Source: Chloroflexota bacterium (lineage in GTDB: Bacteria > Chloroflexota > Dehalococcoidia > Tepidiformales > Tepidiformaceae). Taken from it: a stretch of 64,000 nt of DNA. Shown piece by piece: positions 23,647-33,700 of this stretch. A model generated the notes under the pieces. The model worked only from the letters and a program-made list of their open reading frames with translations. It was not told the DNA's origin and ran no database searches. Both the position numbers and the translations under genes were made by a program. The DNA is taken from assembly GCA_016234445.1 (NCBI GenBank), contig JACRBT010000019.1:1-64000 (forward strand), given 5' to 3'. Numbering within the stretch: position 1 is the first letter of the stretch; the number at the start of each line of letters is the position of its first letter.

Positions 23647-25188
23647 CTACAGCCCGTACTGGGACGGGCGGGTGCGAAGCCATTCGCCGACCCTCTCGCC
23701 GATCATGATCGAGGTGAGGTTGGTGTTCGCCCGCGGCACCGAGGGCATGATCGAGGCGTCGGCGACGACGAGGTTGCCGAGGGCGTGGGCGCGGCCGTAC
23801 TGGTCGACGACGGCCCCGGGGTCGCCGGATGGCCCCATCTTGAGGGTGCCGCAGGGGTGGAAGCCGCTGGCGGCGAAGCGTTCGCAGAGCTTGGCGATTG
23901 AGTCGTCGCTGAGAGGGACGGCCGGGTTGGGGAAGATGACGCGGTCGATGAGGTCCGAGAGTGGCTTCGCCTTAGTGAAGGCGATGGTGTCCTTGAAGCA
24001 GGCGACCAGGCGGCGGGTGTCGCGGGGGTCTTCGCAGAAGTGCTGTTCGACCACGGGGCCCATGCGCGGGTCGGCGGAGCGAAGGCGGAGGGTGCCAGTT
24101 CCGTAGGCCTGTTCGAGGACGGCTGCGATGGCACAGGCGGTGAGATCGCCGCCCCGGGGAGAGAACGAGAAGGCCTCGATCTGGAGGTCGTTACGCTGGT
24201 CGGAGCCGGGGGCAGTGTAGCGGAGGATGGTCTGGACGATCGGCTGGTCGGCGTCGAGGATCGACGGGTCTTTCACCGTGCAGGCGACGGCGAGGGCCGG
24301 GTGGTCGCTGAGATTGCGGCCGACGCCGGGGACGTCGCGGGCGAGTTCGATGCCGTGGCGTTCGACCTCCTCGCGGGGGCCGACGCCGGAGCGAAGGAGG
24401 ATGGCTGGGGACTGAAGGGAGCCGGCGGAGAGGACGAAGAGGCGGCCGTGGACCAACTCCACCTGGCCGTCGTGTTCGACTTCGGCGGCGACGACGCGGC
24501 CGTTCTCGACGATCAGGCGGCGGGTCAGGGTGTTCGCCCGGATTGCCAGGTTCGGGCGCACGCGGGCGGCCGAAAGGTAGCCGACCGCCGTGGAGATCCG
24601 GAGGCGGCCGATCTTGTTCATCGGGTGGGGGCCGGAGCCCCAGCTCTGCGGGTCGTTGGCGTCGGGGCAGTCGGGGTAGCCGAGCCCGCGGGCGGCTTCG
24701 AGGAAGGCCTGGTGGACGAGGGTGAGCTCGTCGTGGCGATAGCGGCGGATGGTGATGGGGCCGGCGTCCCCGTGGTAGGGGGCGTCGCCGTAGTCGAGGT
24801 CGCGTTCGAGGCGATTGAAGGCGGGCAGGACCTTCTCCCAGGCCCACTCCGGGTTCCCCTGGGCGGCCCAGCCGTCGTAGTCCTCGGGCATGCCGCGGAG
24901 GGCGATGGTGGTGTTGACGGCGCTCGATCCGCCTGTCACCCGGCCGCGCGGGAACGGCTGGACGCGACCATCGGCGGTCGGCTGGTAGCTGAACCCCCAG
25001 TCGTGGTCGGAGTAGGAGTTGTTGTGGCTGTTGACCAGGTCGAAAGGGGTGTCCCCGATGGCGGCGTAGTCGGCGCCAGCTTCGATGAGGAGGACACTGC
25101 GCCCCGGGTCCTCGCTGGCGCGGGCGGCGATGACGGCCCCCGCGGACCCTGCACCGATGACGACGATGTCGTGCTGTTCAACGGACAC
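23647..25188 (-). CDS. GMC-family FAD-dependent oxidoreductase
   Basis: 513 residues from a GTG start (upstream GGAGGGG). FAD motif DIVVIGAGSAGAVIAARASE, GMC signatures GGSSAVNTTIALRGMPEDYDGW and SAGSLQSPAILLRSGVG, and the C-terminal active-site region SGFHPCGTLKMGP (catalytic His) with ADASIMPSVPRANTN. It oxidises alcohols (choline, glucose or other) in the cytoplasm; no substrate is apparent. An upstream TTG at 25230 is possible but less likely. It is divergent from the acyl-CoA synthetase pair. Confidence 0.9.
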   Translation of the reverse strand: MSVEQHDIVVIGAGSAGAVIAARASEDPGRSVLLIEAGADYAAIGDTPFDLVNSHNNSYSDHDWGFSYQPTADGRVQPFPRGRVTGGSSAVNTTIALRGMPEDYDGWAAQGNPEWAWEKVLPAFNRLERDLDYGDAPYHGDAGPITIRRYRHDELTLVHQAFLEAARGLGYPDCPDANDPQSWGSGPHPMNKIGRLRISTAVGYLSAARVRPNLAIRANTLTRRLIVENGRVVAAEVEHDGQVELVHGRLFVLSAGSLQSPAILLRSGVGPREEVERHGIELARDVPGVGRNLSDHPALAVACTVKDPSILDADQPIVQTILRYTAPGSDQRNDLQIEAFSFSPRGGDLTACAIAAVLEQAYGTGTLRLRSADPRMGPVVEQHFCEDPRDTRRLVACFKDTIAFTKAKPLSDLIDRVIFPNPAVPLSDDSIAKLCERFAASGFHPCGTLKMGPSGDPGAVVDQYGRAHALGNLVVADASIMPSVPRANTNLTSIMIGERVGEWLRTRPSQYGL

Positions 25189-25314
25189 TCGCTGTAACTC
25201 CCCTCCGCCTGACAGGGCGGGCCGGCTCAAGTATCATCTGGCGCGGTGCCACCCGCATCCGGGTGCTCGCCATCCCGGGCTCGCGAGCCCGCAGCCACTC
25301 CAGCCGAGGATTCT

Positions 25315-26013
25315 ATGACGTTCGAAACTGTCCTTGCGCGCGCCCGGGCCGAGGGGCGCACCCTGTTGAATGAAGTCGAAGCGAAGCAGGTGCTCCGCGA
25401 CGCCGGCGTGCCGGTCACCAACACCACCCTCGCGACGACGCGCGAAGAGGCCCAGTCCCAGGCCGAGGCCGCCGGGTACCCGGTGGTCCTGAAGGTCGTT
25501 TCGCCGGACATCGCCCACAAGAGTGACGCCGGCGGCGTGAAGCTGAACCTGAAGTCGAAGGACGACGTGGCAGCCGCCTACGACGCGATCATGGCGAGCT
25601 GCAAGCAGCACGTGCCCGGCGCGAAGATCACGGGCGTGGCCGTGCAGCACATGGCCCCGCAGGGCACCGAAGTCATCGTCGGGATGACGACGGACCCGCA
25701 GTTCGGGCCGGTGATGATGTTCGGGCTCGGCGGGATCATGGTGGAAGTGCTGAAGGACGTCTCCTTCCGGCTGGTCCCGCTGACGAGCCGCGACGCCGGG
25801 CAGATGATCGGCGAGATCAAGGGCAAGCCGATCCTCGACGGGGTTCGCGGCCAGCCGGCTTCGGACATCGAGGCGCTGAAGAACACGATCGTGAAGGTCG
25901 CGGAGTTCGTTGAGAAGCACCCTGAGGTGCAGGAACTCGACCTGAACCCGGTGTTCGCCTACCCGGACGGGGCCATCGCGGTGGACGCCCGCATCGTCGT
26001 CGCGGGAGCGTAG
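25315..26013 (+). CDS. ADP-forming acyl-CoA synthetase, beta (ATP-grasp) subunit
   Basis: 232 residues, an ATP-grasp domain: LLNEVEAKQVLRDAGVPVTN, YPVVLKVVSPDIAHKSDAGG, VAVQHMAPQGTEVIVGMTTD and GQPASDIEALKNTI. This is the small beta subunit of acetate/acyl-CoA ligase (ADP-forming), which makes ATP from acyl-CoA, ADP and Pi. It is followed 2 nt later by the alpha subunit. GAGGA precedes the ATG. It may serve 2-oxoacid or fatty-acid catabolism. Confidence 0.9.
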   Translation: MTFETVLARARAEGRTLLNEVEAKQVLRDAGVPVTNTTLATTREEAQSQAEAAGYPVVLKVVSPDIAHKSDAGGVKLNLKSKDDVAAAYDAIMASCKQHVPGAKITGVAVQHMAPQGTEVIVGMTTDPQFGPVMMFGLGGIMVEVLKDVSFRLVPLTSRDAGQMIGEIKGKPILDGVRGQPASDIEALKNTIVKVAEFVEKHPEVQELDLNPVFAYPDGAIAVDARIVVAGA

Positions 26014-26015
26014 CC

Positions 26016-27434
26016 ATGGCAGTCCCCGGGCACCGTCTCGATCGGATGTTCAACCCGAAGACCGTGGTCGTCATCGGCGACAAGGGTCCGGGCTACATGT
26101 GGCTCAACAGCAACATGCCCTTCAAACAGAAGGGCGGGAACCTCTATTCGGTCCAGCTCGACCCGAAAGAAATCGAGGGGATCGAGAAGCTCGGCGTCCA
26201 GAACTTCACTTCGCTCGCCGATGTGCCGGGGGAGGTCGACTACGCGGTCGTGGCGGTGCCGCGGCAGGTGTCGCCGTTCGTGCTCAAGGACCTGATCGCG
26301 AAGAAGGCGAACGGCGCCGGGTTCTTCACCTCCGGGTTCGCGGAGACCGGCGAGGAACTGGGGATCAAGCTCCAGGACCAGCTCACCCAGATGGCGCGCG
26401 AGGCGAACTTCAACCTCGTCGGGCCGAACTGCATGGGGCTCTATCTCCCGAAGGTCGGGGTGCGCTTCAGCGCCGACGCGGCGGTGGCGAACGACGGGAA
26501 GATCGGTTTCTTGTCGCAGTCGGGGACGCACGGGATTATGTTCAGTCTCGTCTCCGCGGCGAACGGGCTCCACGTGAGCCGCTGTGCCAGCTTCGGGAAC
26601 GCGGTCGTGCTCGACGTGAGCGACTACGTGGAATACCTGGCGGCCGACGACGAGACCGAAGTCATCGGCATGTACGTCGAGGGCGTGAAGGACGGCCGGC
26701 GCTTCTTCCGGGTGCTCCGCGAAGCCTGCGCGAAGAAGCCGGTCGTCGTCTGGAAGGGCGGGCAGACCGAGGCAGGGGCGCGGGCGACGCGTTCGCACAC
26801 CGGTTCGCTGGCGGCGCCGCAGTCGGTCTGGGACGGGATGATGCGCCAGTGTGGGGCGATCACGACGAACAGCCTGGACGAAACGATCGACGTCATGAAG
26901 GCGCTGCTCCTGACGAAGGCGCCGAAGGGCGACGGGATGGCGCTGCTCGCGCAAACCGGCGGCCAGTCCGTCTCGATCACCGACGCGTTCGCGAAGGCCG
27001 GGTTCAGCGTCCCGCGGTTTACCGACGCCACCTACGCCGAACTCCAGGGGTTCTTCAACATCATCGGCGGGAGCTACCAGAACCCGCTGGACATGGGCGG
27101 GACGATCGCGGGGAACCTCGAAGTGCTCGACCGCATCCTCCGGATTGTGGACGCGGACCCGAACATCGACGGCATGGCGATGGAGCTTTCGGCGATGTTC
27201 GCGGCGCGGCAGTGGAAGCACAAGCCGGAGACGCTCGACCAGATGCTGGACGCGATTCGGGTCCACATGGACCGCTCGGCCAAACCGTTCGTGGTCATCC
27301 TCCACCCGGCGCACGAAGAGGAGTACATCGGGTCGATCAAGCCGAAGTTCAACGAACGGCAGATCCCGGTGTTCGCGAGCTTCGACCGGGCAGCGGCCGC
27401 GATGGCGCGCGTGCGGGCGTACGGCCAGCGGTAG
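26016..27434 (+). CDS. ADP-forming acyl-CoA synthetase, alpha (CoA-binding) subunit
   Basis: 472 residues. N-terminal CoA-binding Rossmann domain (RMFNPKTVVVIGDKGPGYMW), then two succinyl-CoA-synthetase-like domains: LVGPNCMGLYLP, GFLSQSGTHGIMFSLVSAAN and TRSHTGSLAAPQS. The last contains the His expected to carry the phosphoryl group. The N-terminal motif departs from the usual GAS (here GDKG). With the beta subunit it would give a cytoplasmic enzyme that yields ATP from acyl-CoA. Confidence 0.88.
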   Translation: MAVPGHRLDRMFNPKTVVVIGDKGPGYMWLNSNMPFKQKGGNLYSVQLDPKEIEGIEKLGVQNFTSLADVPGEVDYAVVAVPRQVSPFVLKDLIAKKANGAGFFTSGFAETGEELGIKLQDQLTQMAREANFNLVGPNCMGLYLPKVGVRFSADAAVANDGKIGFLSQSGTHGIMFSLVSAANGLHVSRCASFGNAVVLDVSDYVEYLAADDETEVIGMYVEGVKDGRRFFRVLREACAKKPVVVWKGGQTEAGARATRSHTGSLAAPQSVWDGMMRQCGAITTNSLDETIDVMKALLLTKAPKGDGMALLAQTGGQSVSITDAFAKAGFSVPRFTDATYAELQGFFNIIGGSYQNPLDMGGTIAGNLEVLDRILRIVDADPNIDGMAMELSAMFAARQWKHKPETLDQMLDAIRVHMDRSAKPFVVILHPAHEEEYIGSIKPKFNERQIPVFASFDRAAAAMARVRAYGQR

Positions 27435-27441
27435 CACGGCG

Positions 27442-27843
27442 GTGAGCGGCGACGACGCCCTGGCCCGCCTGCGCGAGGTGTGCCTGGCCTTCCCGGAGGC
27501 GGAGGAGCGAGCGGAGTACCCGCCGCATGCGGTCTTCCGGGTGCGCGGGAAAACGTTCGCCTGGTACCTGGAGAACCACCACGGCGACGGCCGGATTGCG
27601 GTCGCGGTGAAGGCGCCGCCGGGCGCGCAGGAGACGCTGCTGGCGGCGGACCCCGCGCGCTTCTTCTTCCCGCCGTACCTCGGGCCGAACGGATGGGTTG
27701 GCCTGCGGCTCGACACAGGGGCGGTCGACTGGGACGAGGTGGCGTTCCTCGCCGAGCAAAGCTACCGGCTGTTCGCACCGAAGCGGCTGCTGGGCCCTCA
27801 CCCCCCGGCCCCCTCTCCACCGTCGGTGGCAAGGGGGGGTTAG
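27442..27843 (+). CDS. MmcQ/YjbR-family DNA-binding-like protein
   Basis: 133 residues from a GTG start 7 nt after the synthetase gene. YjbR-like core: CLAFPEAEERAEYPPHAVFR, VRGKTFAWYL and GRIAVAVKAPPGAQETLL, ending in AEQSYRLFAPKRLL. Function unknown; the fold is CyaY-like. The last 16 residues (GPHPPAPSPPSVARGG) are not conserved and are encoded by a dispersed repeat, which also supplies the stop codon. Confidence 0.75.
   Translation: MSGDDALARLREVCLAFPEAEERAEYPPHAVFRVRGKTFAWYLENHHGDGRIAVAVKAPPGAQETLLAADPARFFFPPYLGPNGWVGLRLDTGAVDWDEVAFLAEQSYRLFAPKRLLGPHPPAPSPPSVARGG
27795..27840. repeat. Dispersed GC-rich hairpin repeat, copy 4, inside a coding end
   Basis: CCCTCACCCCCCGGCCCCCT, then CCACC-GTC-GGTGG and AGGGGGG. 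It forms the last codons of the YjbR-like gene and probably the terminator for the acyl-CoA synthetase operon. Confidence 0.8.
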
Positions 27844-27895
27844 CGCCGGGGCTGCGCAGCCTCACGAGGCTGACTTGCGCCCGAGATTGTGGCGC

Positions 27896-29158
27896 TCAGG
27901 CGGCGTGGTTGGCGGCCTGGACGGCTTTCTTCGCGGCTTCGGCCAGCCCGGTGGCTCGGATCAGGGGCAGCTTCGATTCTTCGATCAGCTTTTCGCCCTC
28001 GGCGAGGTTCGTGCCGATGAGGCGGACCACGACGGGGACATCGATCTTCATCTGGCGATGGGCGTCGACAACGCCCTGGGCGATGATGTCGACGCGGGCC
28101 ATGCCGCCGAAGATGTTGACGAGGATCGCCTTCACCGAGGGGTCTTCGAGGATGACCTTGAGGGCGCTGACGACGCGCTGGGGGTCGTTCACCGTGCCGA
28201 TGTCGAGGAAGTTGGCCGGTTCGCCGCCGGCAAGCTTGATGGTGTCCATCGTGGCCATCGCGAGGCCAGCGCCGTTGACGACGCAGCCAATGTTGCCGTC
28301 GAGCTTGATGAAGTTGGCGACGCCGAGGTCCTGGGCCATGACTTCGAGGGGGTCTTCCTCGTCCTTGTCGCGGAGGGCTTCGAGGTCCTTGTGACGGTAG
28401 ATGGCGTTGTCGTCGATGGTGAGCTTGGCGTCGACGGCGGCGACGCGTCCATCGGCGAGGAGGGCGAGGGGGTTAATCTCGACGAGGCTGGCATCGGTCG
28501 CGAGGGCTGCCTTGTAGAGGCCCTGGGCGAGCTTCGCGACCTGGTCACCCTGGTCGCCGGCGAGGCCGAGGCGCTGGGCGAGGGTGCGGCCAACGTAGGG
28601 CTGCCAGCCGGAGACGGGGTTCACGGGCATCCGGATGATAGCGTCGGGATTCGTGGCGGCGACGGCCTCGATCTCCTGGCCGCCCTCGGCCGAGGCGATG
28701 ATGAGGTGCCCGCCGACGGTGCCGTCGACGATGATCGAGAGGTAGTACTCCTTGGCGATGTCGGCCTGTTCGGCGACGAGGACGTTCTTGACGAGCTTGC
28801 CTTCGTGGCCGGTCTGGATGGAGACAAGGTACTTGCCGAGGATGGCGGCGGCGGCGGCTTCGGCTTCCGCGGCGGAGTCGGCGAGGCGGACGCCGCCAAC
28901 GCGGGCGCCCCGGACCTGGCCGGAGTTGTTGGCGGCGTCGGTGGTGAGCGCTTGGTACATCGCGGCGGTTTCGGACGCGGAGACGAGGCGGCCCTTGCCG
29001 CGGCCCCCGGCGTGGATCTGGGCCTTGACGACGACCTTGCCGCCGAGCTCCTCGGCGATGCGGCGGGCCTCGGCGGGAGTGGAGGCGACGCTGCCGCGGG
29101 TGACGGCGACGCCGTTCTGGGCAAGGATGTCGCGGGCCTGGTATTCGTGGAGTTTCAT
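27896..29158 (-). CDS. sucC: Succinyl-CoA synthetase beta-like protein
   Basis: 420 residues with ATP-grasp and flavodoxin-like domains: MKLHEYQARDILAQNGVAVT, KAQIHAGGRGKGRLV, SLVEINPLALLADGRVAAVD and ILVNIFGGMARVDIIAQGVV. It ligates CoA to a dicarboxylate with ATP. The usual FLDVGGG is FLDIGTVNDP and the NIFGGI-RCD loop is GGMARVD, so the active-site loop is diverged. No sucD lies beside it. A malate- or other carboxylate-CoA ligase is possible. Confidence 0.82.
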   Translation of the reverse strand: MKLHEYQARDILAQNGVAVTRGSVASTPAEARRIAEELGGKVVVKAQIHAGGRGKGRLVSASETAAMYQALTTDAANNSGQVRGARVGGVRLADSAAEAEAAAAAILGKYLVSIQTGHEGKLVKNVLVAEQADIAKEYYLSIIVDGTVGGHLIIASAEGGQEIEAVAATNPDAIIRMPVNPVSGWQPYVGRTLAQRLGLAGDQGDQVAKLAQGLYKAALATDASLVEINPLALLADGRVAAVDAKLTIDDNAIYRHKDLEALRDKDEEDPLEVMAQDLGVANFIKLDGNIGCVVNGAGLAMATMDTIKLAGGEPANFLDIGTVNDPQRVVSALKVILEDPSVKAILVNIFGGMARVDIIAQGVVDAHRQMKIDVPVVVRLIGTNLAEGEKLIEESKLPLIRATGLAEAAKKAVQAANHAA

Positions 29159-29367
29159 GGAGGGGACCCCGGGAGGAATTGCACCGAGCCTACCGGAAAG
29201 CGGGGTTAGGAAGTAGGCGAGGGGGCGGATCCCGCACTGCCGGCGGTTTGGGAAAGGGCGCCTTAACGTCGCGAGAGTCGGCGGACGGTTGGGCACGGGG
29301 TGGCGGCCTTGTGCACGGAATCTCCTACCGGCGCGGGGGCGTACCCGTGGCAAGGGAGGCGATTTAG

Positions 29368-29919
29368 ATGTTTCGATTGGATCATGTCAGCCGGTGGGCG
29401 GCCGCTATCGTGGCCGCCGGAGCAGTGCTCGCCGTCGCGGCGGGTTGTGGCGGGGACGATGGCTACGGCAACCCCGGCGGAGGGACGAACACGCAAGCCC
29501 CGGCAACGAGCACCGGGGGCGCCGCAAGCCCGGGTGCCGTGGTCAAGATCGGCGAAGTGGCGAGCGTCGGGAAGGTGCTTGCCGATGCGTCGGGGCTGAC
29601 GCTCTATACCTTCAACCAGGACGTGGCGAACAGCGGGAGGAGCAGCTGCAGCGGAGCCTGCGCGACGACCTGGCCCCCGCTGCTGGCCCCGGCGGGCGCG
29701 CTGACGAAGCCGGACGGGCTCACCGCGGAACTCGGCGTAATCACGCGGGATGACGGGGGCAAGCAGGTGACCTACGGCGGGCGGCCGCTGTACCGGTTCG
29801 CCGGTGACAAAGCTCCGGGAGAAGCGAAGGGCCAGGGCTTGAACGGCCTCTGGTTCGCGACCCCGCCCCAGCCAGCGGCTGCCTCCGGGACGCCGGCCGC
29901 CGGCGGGTACTCGTACTGA
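29368..29919 (+). CDS. COG4315-type lipoprotein with Yx(F/W/Y)xxD repeats
   Basis: 183 residues with a signal peptide and lipobox ending VAAGC (C27), then a Gly/Thr/Ser-rich linker to residue 58. The secreted domain holds two Y-x-F/W-x-x-D units (LTLYTFNQD and the degenerate LYRFAGD) and the pattern [17 protein letters not shown], typical of COG4315. These proteins are abundant in Actinobacteria and Chloroflexota; their role is unknown, with a link to redox or electron transfer suggested by neighbours. GGGAGG lies before the ATG. Confidence 0.82.
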   Translation: MFRLDHVSRWAAAIVAAGAVLAVAAGCGGDDGYGNPGGGTNTQAPATSTGGAASPGAVVKIGEVASVGKVLADASGLTLYTFNQDVANSGRSSCSGACATTWPPLLAPAGALTKPDGLTAELGVITRDDGGKQVTYGGRPLYRFAGDKAPGEAKGQGLNGLWFATPPQPAAASGTPAAGGYSY

Positions 29920-30158
29920 CGGCAAGCTCTCCGAGCGGCTGATCGCGACCGGGAGCGCGGGACTTTAGTCACGGCCCCAGCGGAGCCGGCGAAGTAGCGT
30001 GGTGGCGCGATGAAGGCCGCCAACCGGCGCCGTAAGGCCAAACCCGGGAGCAGGATGCGACCATCGGTCCCCTTTTCGGGGGACGGTCGGCCCTCGCAGG
30101 GGGGCCGCACAAGGCTGATTGTGGCAGGCACGAATCGTCGCCACTGGAGCCATGGCAC
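29920..30158 (+). other. 239-bp leader of the molybdoenzyme operon, structured
   Basis: No coding sequence found. It contains GACTTTAGTC (29960-29969, a perfect dyad), then a GC-rich stretch with several inverted repeats, such as GGCCGCC with GGCGCC. The strongest is a hairpin at 30058-30089: CGACC, ATCG bulge, GTCCCC, TTTTCG loop, GGGGAC, GGTCG. This could be a structured 5' RNA or an attenuator. It does not match a known riboswitch to my reading. Confidence 0.4.
30058..30089 (+). promoter_or_regulatory. Hairpin in the molybdoenzyme operon leader
   Basis: 11 paired bases with a 4-nt bulge and a TTTTCG loop. Its 3' half plus the next bases (GGGGACGGTCGGCCCT, 30079-30094) recur with one mismatch upstream of the PAS-LuxR regulator at 46539-46554. 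Confidence 0.45.
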
Positions 30159-30722
30159 GTGACATCTCTGAACGTATCCCGCGCCACGGGCGCCCGAACT
30201 CTCGCGGTCGCACCCGCAGTACCGCATAAGCGCCAGCAGCCCGCCCCCACGGTCATCTGTGTGCGGGGGCCTTCCCGCAGCGGGAAGACGGCGGTCTGTG
30301 AACGGCTCGCCGAAGCACTGGAAGCCAACGGCTACCGCACCGCCTACATCAAGCGCACCCATCACCCGCTGGACCTCCCGGAGAAGGCGTCGGGCCGGGT
30401 GTGGGCGAAGGGGCCGTCGGCGATGGTGATCCTGACGCCGGACCGGCTCCAGGTGACGACGCGGCCGGTCGCCCCCACGGCGGCCCGAATGCTGGCGGCG
30501 CTGCCCGCCGGGATCGACGTCGCGCTCTTCGAAACGCACACCGCCGAGGACTTCCCAACGATCCTCGCGCAGGCCATCGAACCCGCCGAAGGCGAGGACG
30601 TGGTTGGCCGCTGGCATCTATCGACCCTGGACCTGGACATTCCGGCGATCATCGCAGCGGCCTTCGAAGTGGTGGCTGCAGCCCGTCCGGCCCGAACCAA
30701 CGCAAGGGGAGTCTGCTCGTGA
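30159..30722 (+). CDS. mobB: MobB-like molybdopterin-guanine dinucleotide synthesis protein
   Basis: 187 residues with a P-loop GPSRSGKTAVCERLAEALEA after a 30-residue N-terminal extension, then YRTAYIKRTHHPLDLPEKAS and a Mo-cofactor-type LFETHTAEDFPTIL. MobB supports GTP use in building the bis-MGD cofactor. Its stop overlaps the GTG start of the catalytic subunit, so cofactor supply is tied to enzyme production. The GTG start is the best of several; GGAG lies 8-9 nt upstream. Confidence 0.75.
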   Translation: MTSLNVSRATGARTLAVAPAVPHKRQQPAPTVICVRGPSRSGKTAVCERLAEALEANGYRTAYIKRTHHPLDLPEKASGRVWAKGPSAMVILTPDRLQVTTRPVAPTAARMLAALPAGIDVALFETHTAEDFPTILAQAIEPAEGEDVVGRWHLSTLDLDIPAIIAAAFEVVAAARPARTNARGVCS

Positions 30723-33700
30723 GCATCAACCGGCGAAGTTTCCTGAAGCTTGGCGGCGCGACGGCCGCGGGGATCACGGCGCTCTACATGGAGCGCCAAC
30801 TGGCCTTCCTCCAGAGCGCGCCGGGCATCGACAACCCGCTGGCGCACTACCCGAACCGGGACTGGGAGAAGGTGTACCGGGACCAGTACAAGTACGACAG
30901 CAGCTTCACCTTCGTCTGCGCGCCGAACTGCACGCACAACTGCCGCCTGCGCGCCTTTGTCCGCAACGGCGTGGTCCTGCGGACGGAACAGAACTACGAC
31001 GGCCAAAAGGTTGGGGACCTCCTCGGGAACAAGTCGACGAACGCCTGGAACCCCCGCGGCTGTAACAAGGGAGCGACGCTGACGCGCCGGATCTACGGGC
31101 CCTACCGGCTGAAGCAGCCGCTCATGCGGGCTGGTTGGAAGAAGTGGGCCGAGGACGGGTTCCCGGGCCTCGACGCGGCCAACCGGACCAAATACAAGTT
31201 CGACTCCCGCGGGACCGACACGTTCGTGAAGATGAAGTGGGACGACACCTTCAAGCTCGTGGCCGACGGGATGGTGGCGATCGCCAAGCGCTATTCGGGC
31301 GAGGAGGGGAAGAAGATCCTCCTGGCCGAAGGCTACCAGCCGGAGATGGTCGAGGAGATGGGCGGGGCCGGGACGCGGACGTTCAAGCTTCGCGGCGGCA
31401 TGGGCCTGCTGGGCGTGATGGGCAAGTACGGGATGTATCGCGCCTCCAACATGATGGCGCTGCTCGACGTGCACACTCGCGGCGTGAAGCCGGAAGACGC
31501 CCGCGGCGGGCGCAACTGGTCGAACTACACCTGGCACGGGGACCAGGCGCCGGGGACGCCATTCGTCACGGGGCTGCAGAACGCGGACTGCGACTTCAAC
31601 GACATGCGGAACGCCAAGCTTCACATTGGCGTGGGCAAGAACCTCGTCGAAAACAAGATGGCCGACGCCCACTTCTTCATCGAGATGATGGAGCGCGGCG
31701 GCAAGATCGTGACGATCACGCCGGAGTACAGCCCGCCGGCGACGAAGGCCGACTACTGGATCCCCTGCCGCCCTGGACTTGGGGACACGGCGATCTTCCT
31801 CGGGATCAGCAAGCTGATCATGGACCGGAACCTCTACGACGCGGCCTTCGTCAAGGGGTTCACCGACTTCCCCCTGCTGGTGCGGACCGACACCCTCAAG
31901 CGGCTGAGCGCCGCCGACATGTTCCCAAACTACGCGCCTGGCCTGGCCAAGGACGGGCCGAGCTACAAGCTCCAGGGACTGACCGACGCCCAGTACACGA
32001 AGCTCCAGGACTACGTCATCTATGACGCGAAGACGAAGGCGCCGAAGGCCGTCACCCGGGAAGATGTCGGCGCCAGGCTCGCCGCGAAGGGCTTCGACCC
32101 GGACCTCGAATTCAAGGGAACGGTGACGCTGGCGAACGGCAGCCAGGTCGAGGTGATGACGCTCTGGCAGGCCTACCGCCAGCATCTCGCGGACTACGAC
32201 CTCGACACGGTGGCGGAGATCAGCGGGTCGCCGAAGGACCTGATCGAGCGGCTGGCGAACGACATCGCGACGATCAAGCCGGTCGCGATCCATGTGGGCG
32301 AGGGGATCAACCACTGGTTCCACGCGACCCTCCACAACCGGGCGACGCACCTGCCGCTGATGCTCACGGGCAACTTCGGCGTGCCGGGGGCCGGCTGCTA
32401 CAGCTGGGCGGGGAACTACAAGGCGGCGCTCTTCCAGGGCACGCCGGAAACGGGCCCCGGCTTCAAGGGCTGGATCGCGGAGGACCCGTTCGCGCCGAAC
32501 CTGAACCTCGCGGCGAAGGGCAAGGAGATCGTCGCCCACGCCTATACGAAGGACGAAGAGCCCGCCTACTGGGACCACGGGGACCGGGCGCTCGTCGTCG
32601 ACACGCCGAAGGCCGGGCACAAGGTGTTCACGGGCAAGTCGCACATGCCGACGCCGACGAAGGTCCAGTGGACGACGAACGTGAACCTGATCAACAACGC
32701 CAAGTGGGTCTACGGCGTCCTCTTCAACGTCCTCCCGAAGGTCGACCTGATCATGACGCAGGACATCGAGATGACGGCGACCTGCGAGTATTCGGACGTG
32801 GTGCTCCCGGCCAACTCCTGGCTGGAGACCGAGCAGCCGGAAGTGACCGCGTCGTGCCAGAACCCGTTCCTCCAGATCTGGAAGGGCGGGATCAAGCCCA
32901 TCTACGACACGAAGGACGACATCGCGATCATGGCCGGGGTGGCGAAGGCGCTCGGGGACGCCACCGGGGACAAGCGCTTCGCGGAGTACTGGAAGTTCGC
33001 CCTCGAAGGCCGCACCGACGTCTACATGCAGCGGCTGCTCGATTCCTCGGGGACGACCAGCGGCTACAAGGTCGACGAAGTGCTGGCGGGCAAGTACGGC
33101 GAGCCCGGGGCGGCGCTGCTCATGTTCCGAACCTACCCGCGGATCCCCTACTGGGAGCAGGTCCACGACAACCTCCCCTTCCACACGGACACGGGGCGGA
33201 TGAATTCGTACTGCGACATCCCGGAGGCGATCGAGTACGGCGAGAACTTCATCGTCCACCGCGAAGGGCCGGAGGCGACGCCGTACCTGCCCAACGTCAT
33301 CGTCAGCAACAACCCGCTCATCCGGCCGAACGACTACGGCATCGCCCGGGAGGAGATGGATCCGGAATTGCGGACGGTCCGGAACATCAAGCTCCCCTGG
33401 GCGGAAGTGAAGAAGACGAAGAACAAGCTCTGGGAGGACGGCTACAACTTCTACTTCCTGACGCCGAAGACGCGCCACACCGTCCACTCCTCCTGGGGGG
33501 TGACGGACTGGATGGTCCTCTGGGCGTCGAACTTCGCCGACCCCTACCGGACCGACAAGCGCCTCCCCGGAGTCGGCGACCAGCAACTCCACATGAACCC
33601 GGAGGACGCGCGGGCAATGCAGCTCGCCGACGGGGATTACGTGTACGTGGACGCCAACCCCGCGGACCGTCCCTACATTGGCTGGAAGGCGTCGGACCCC

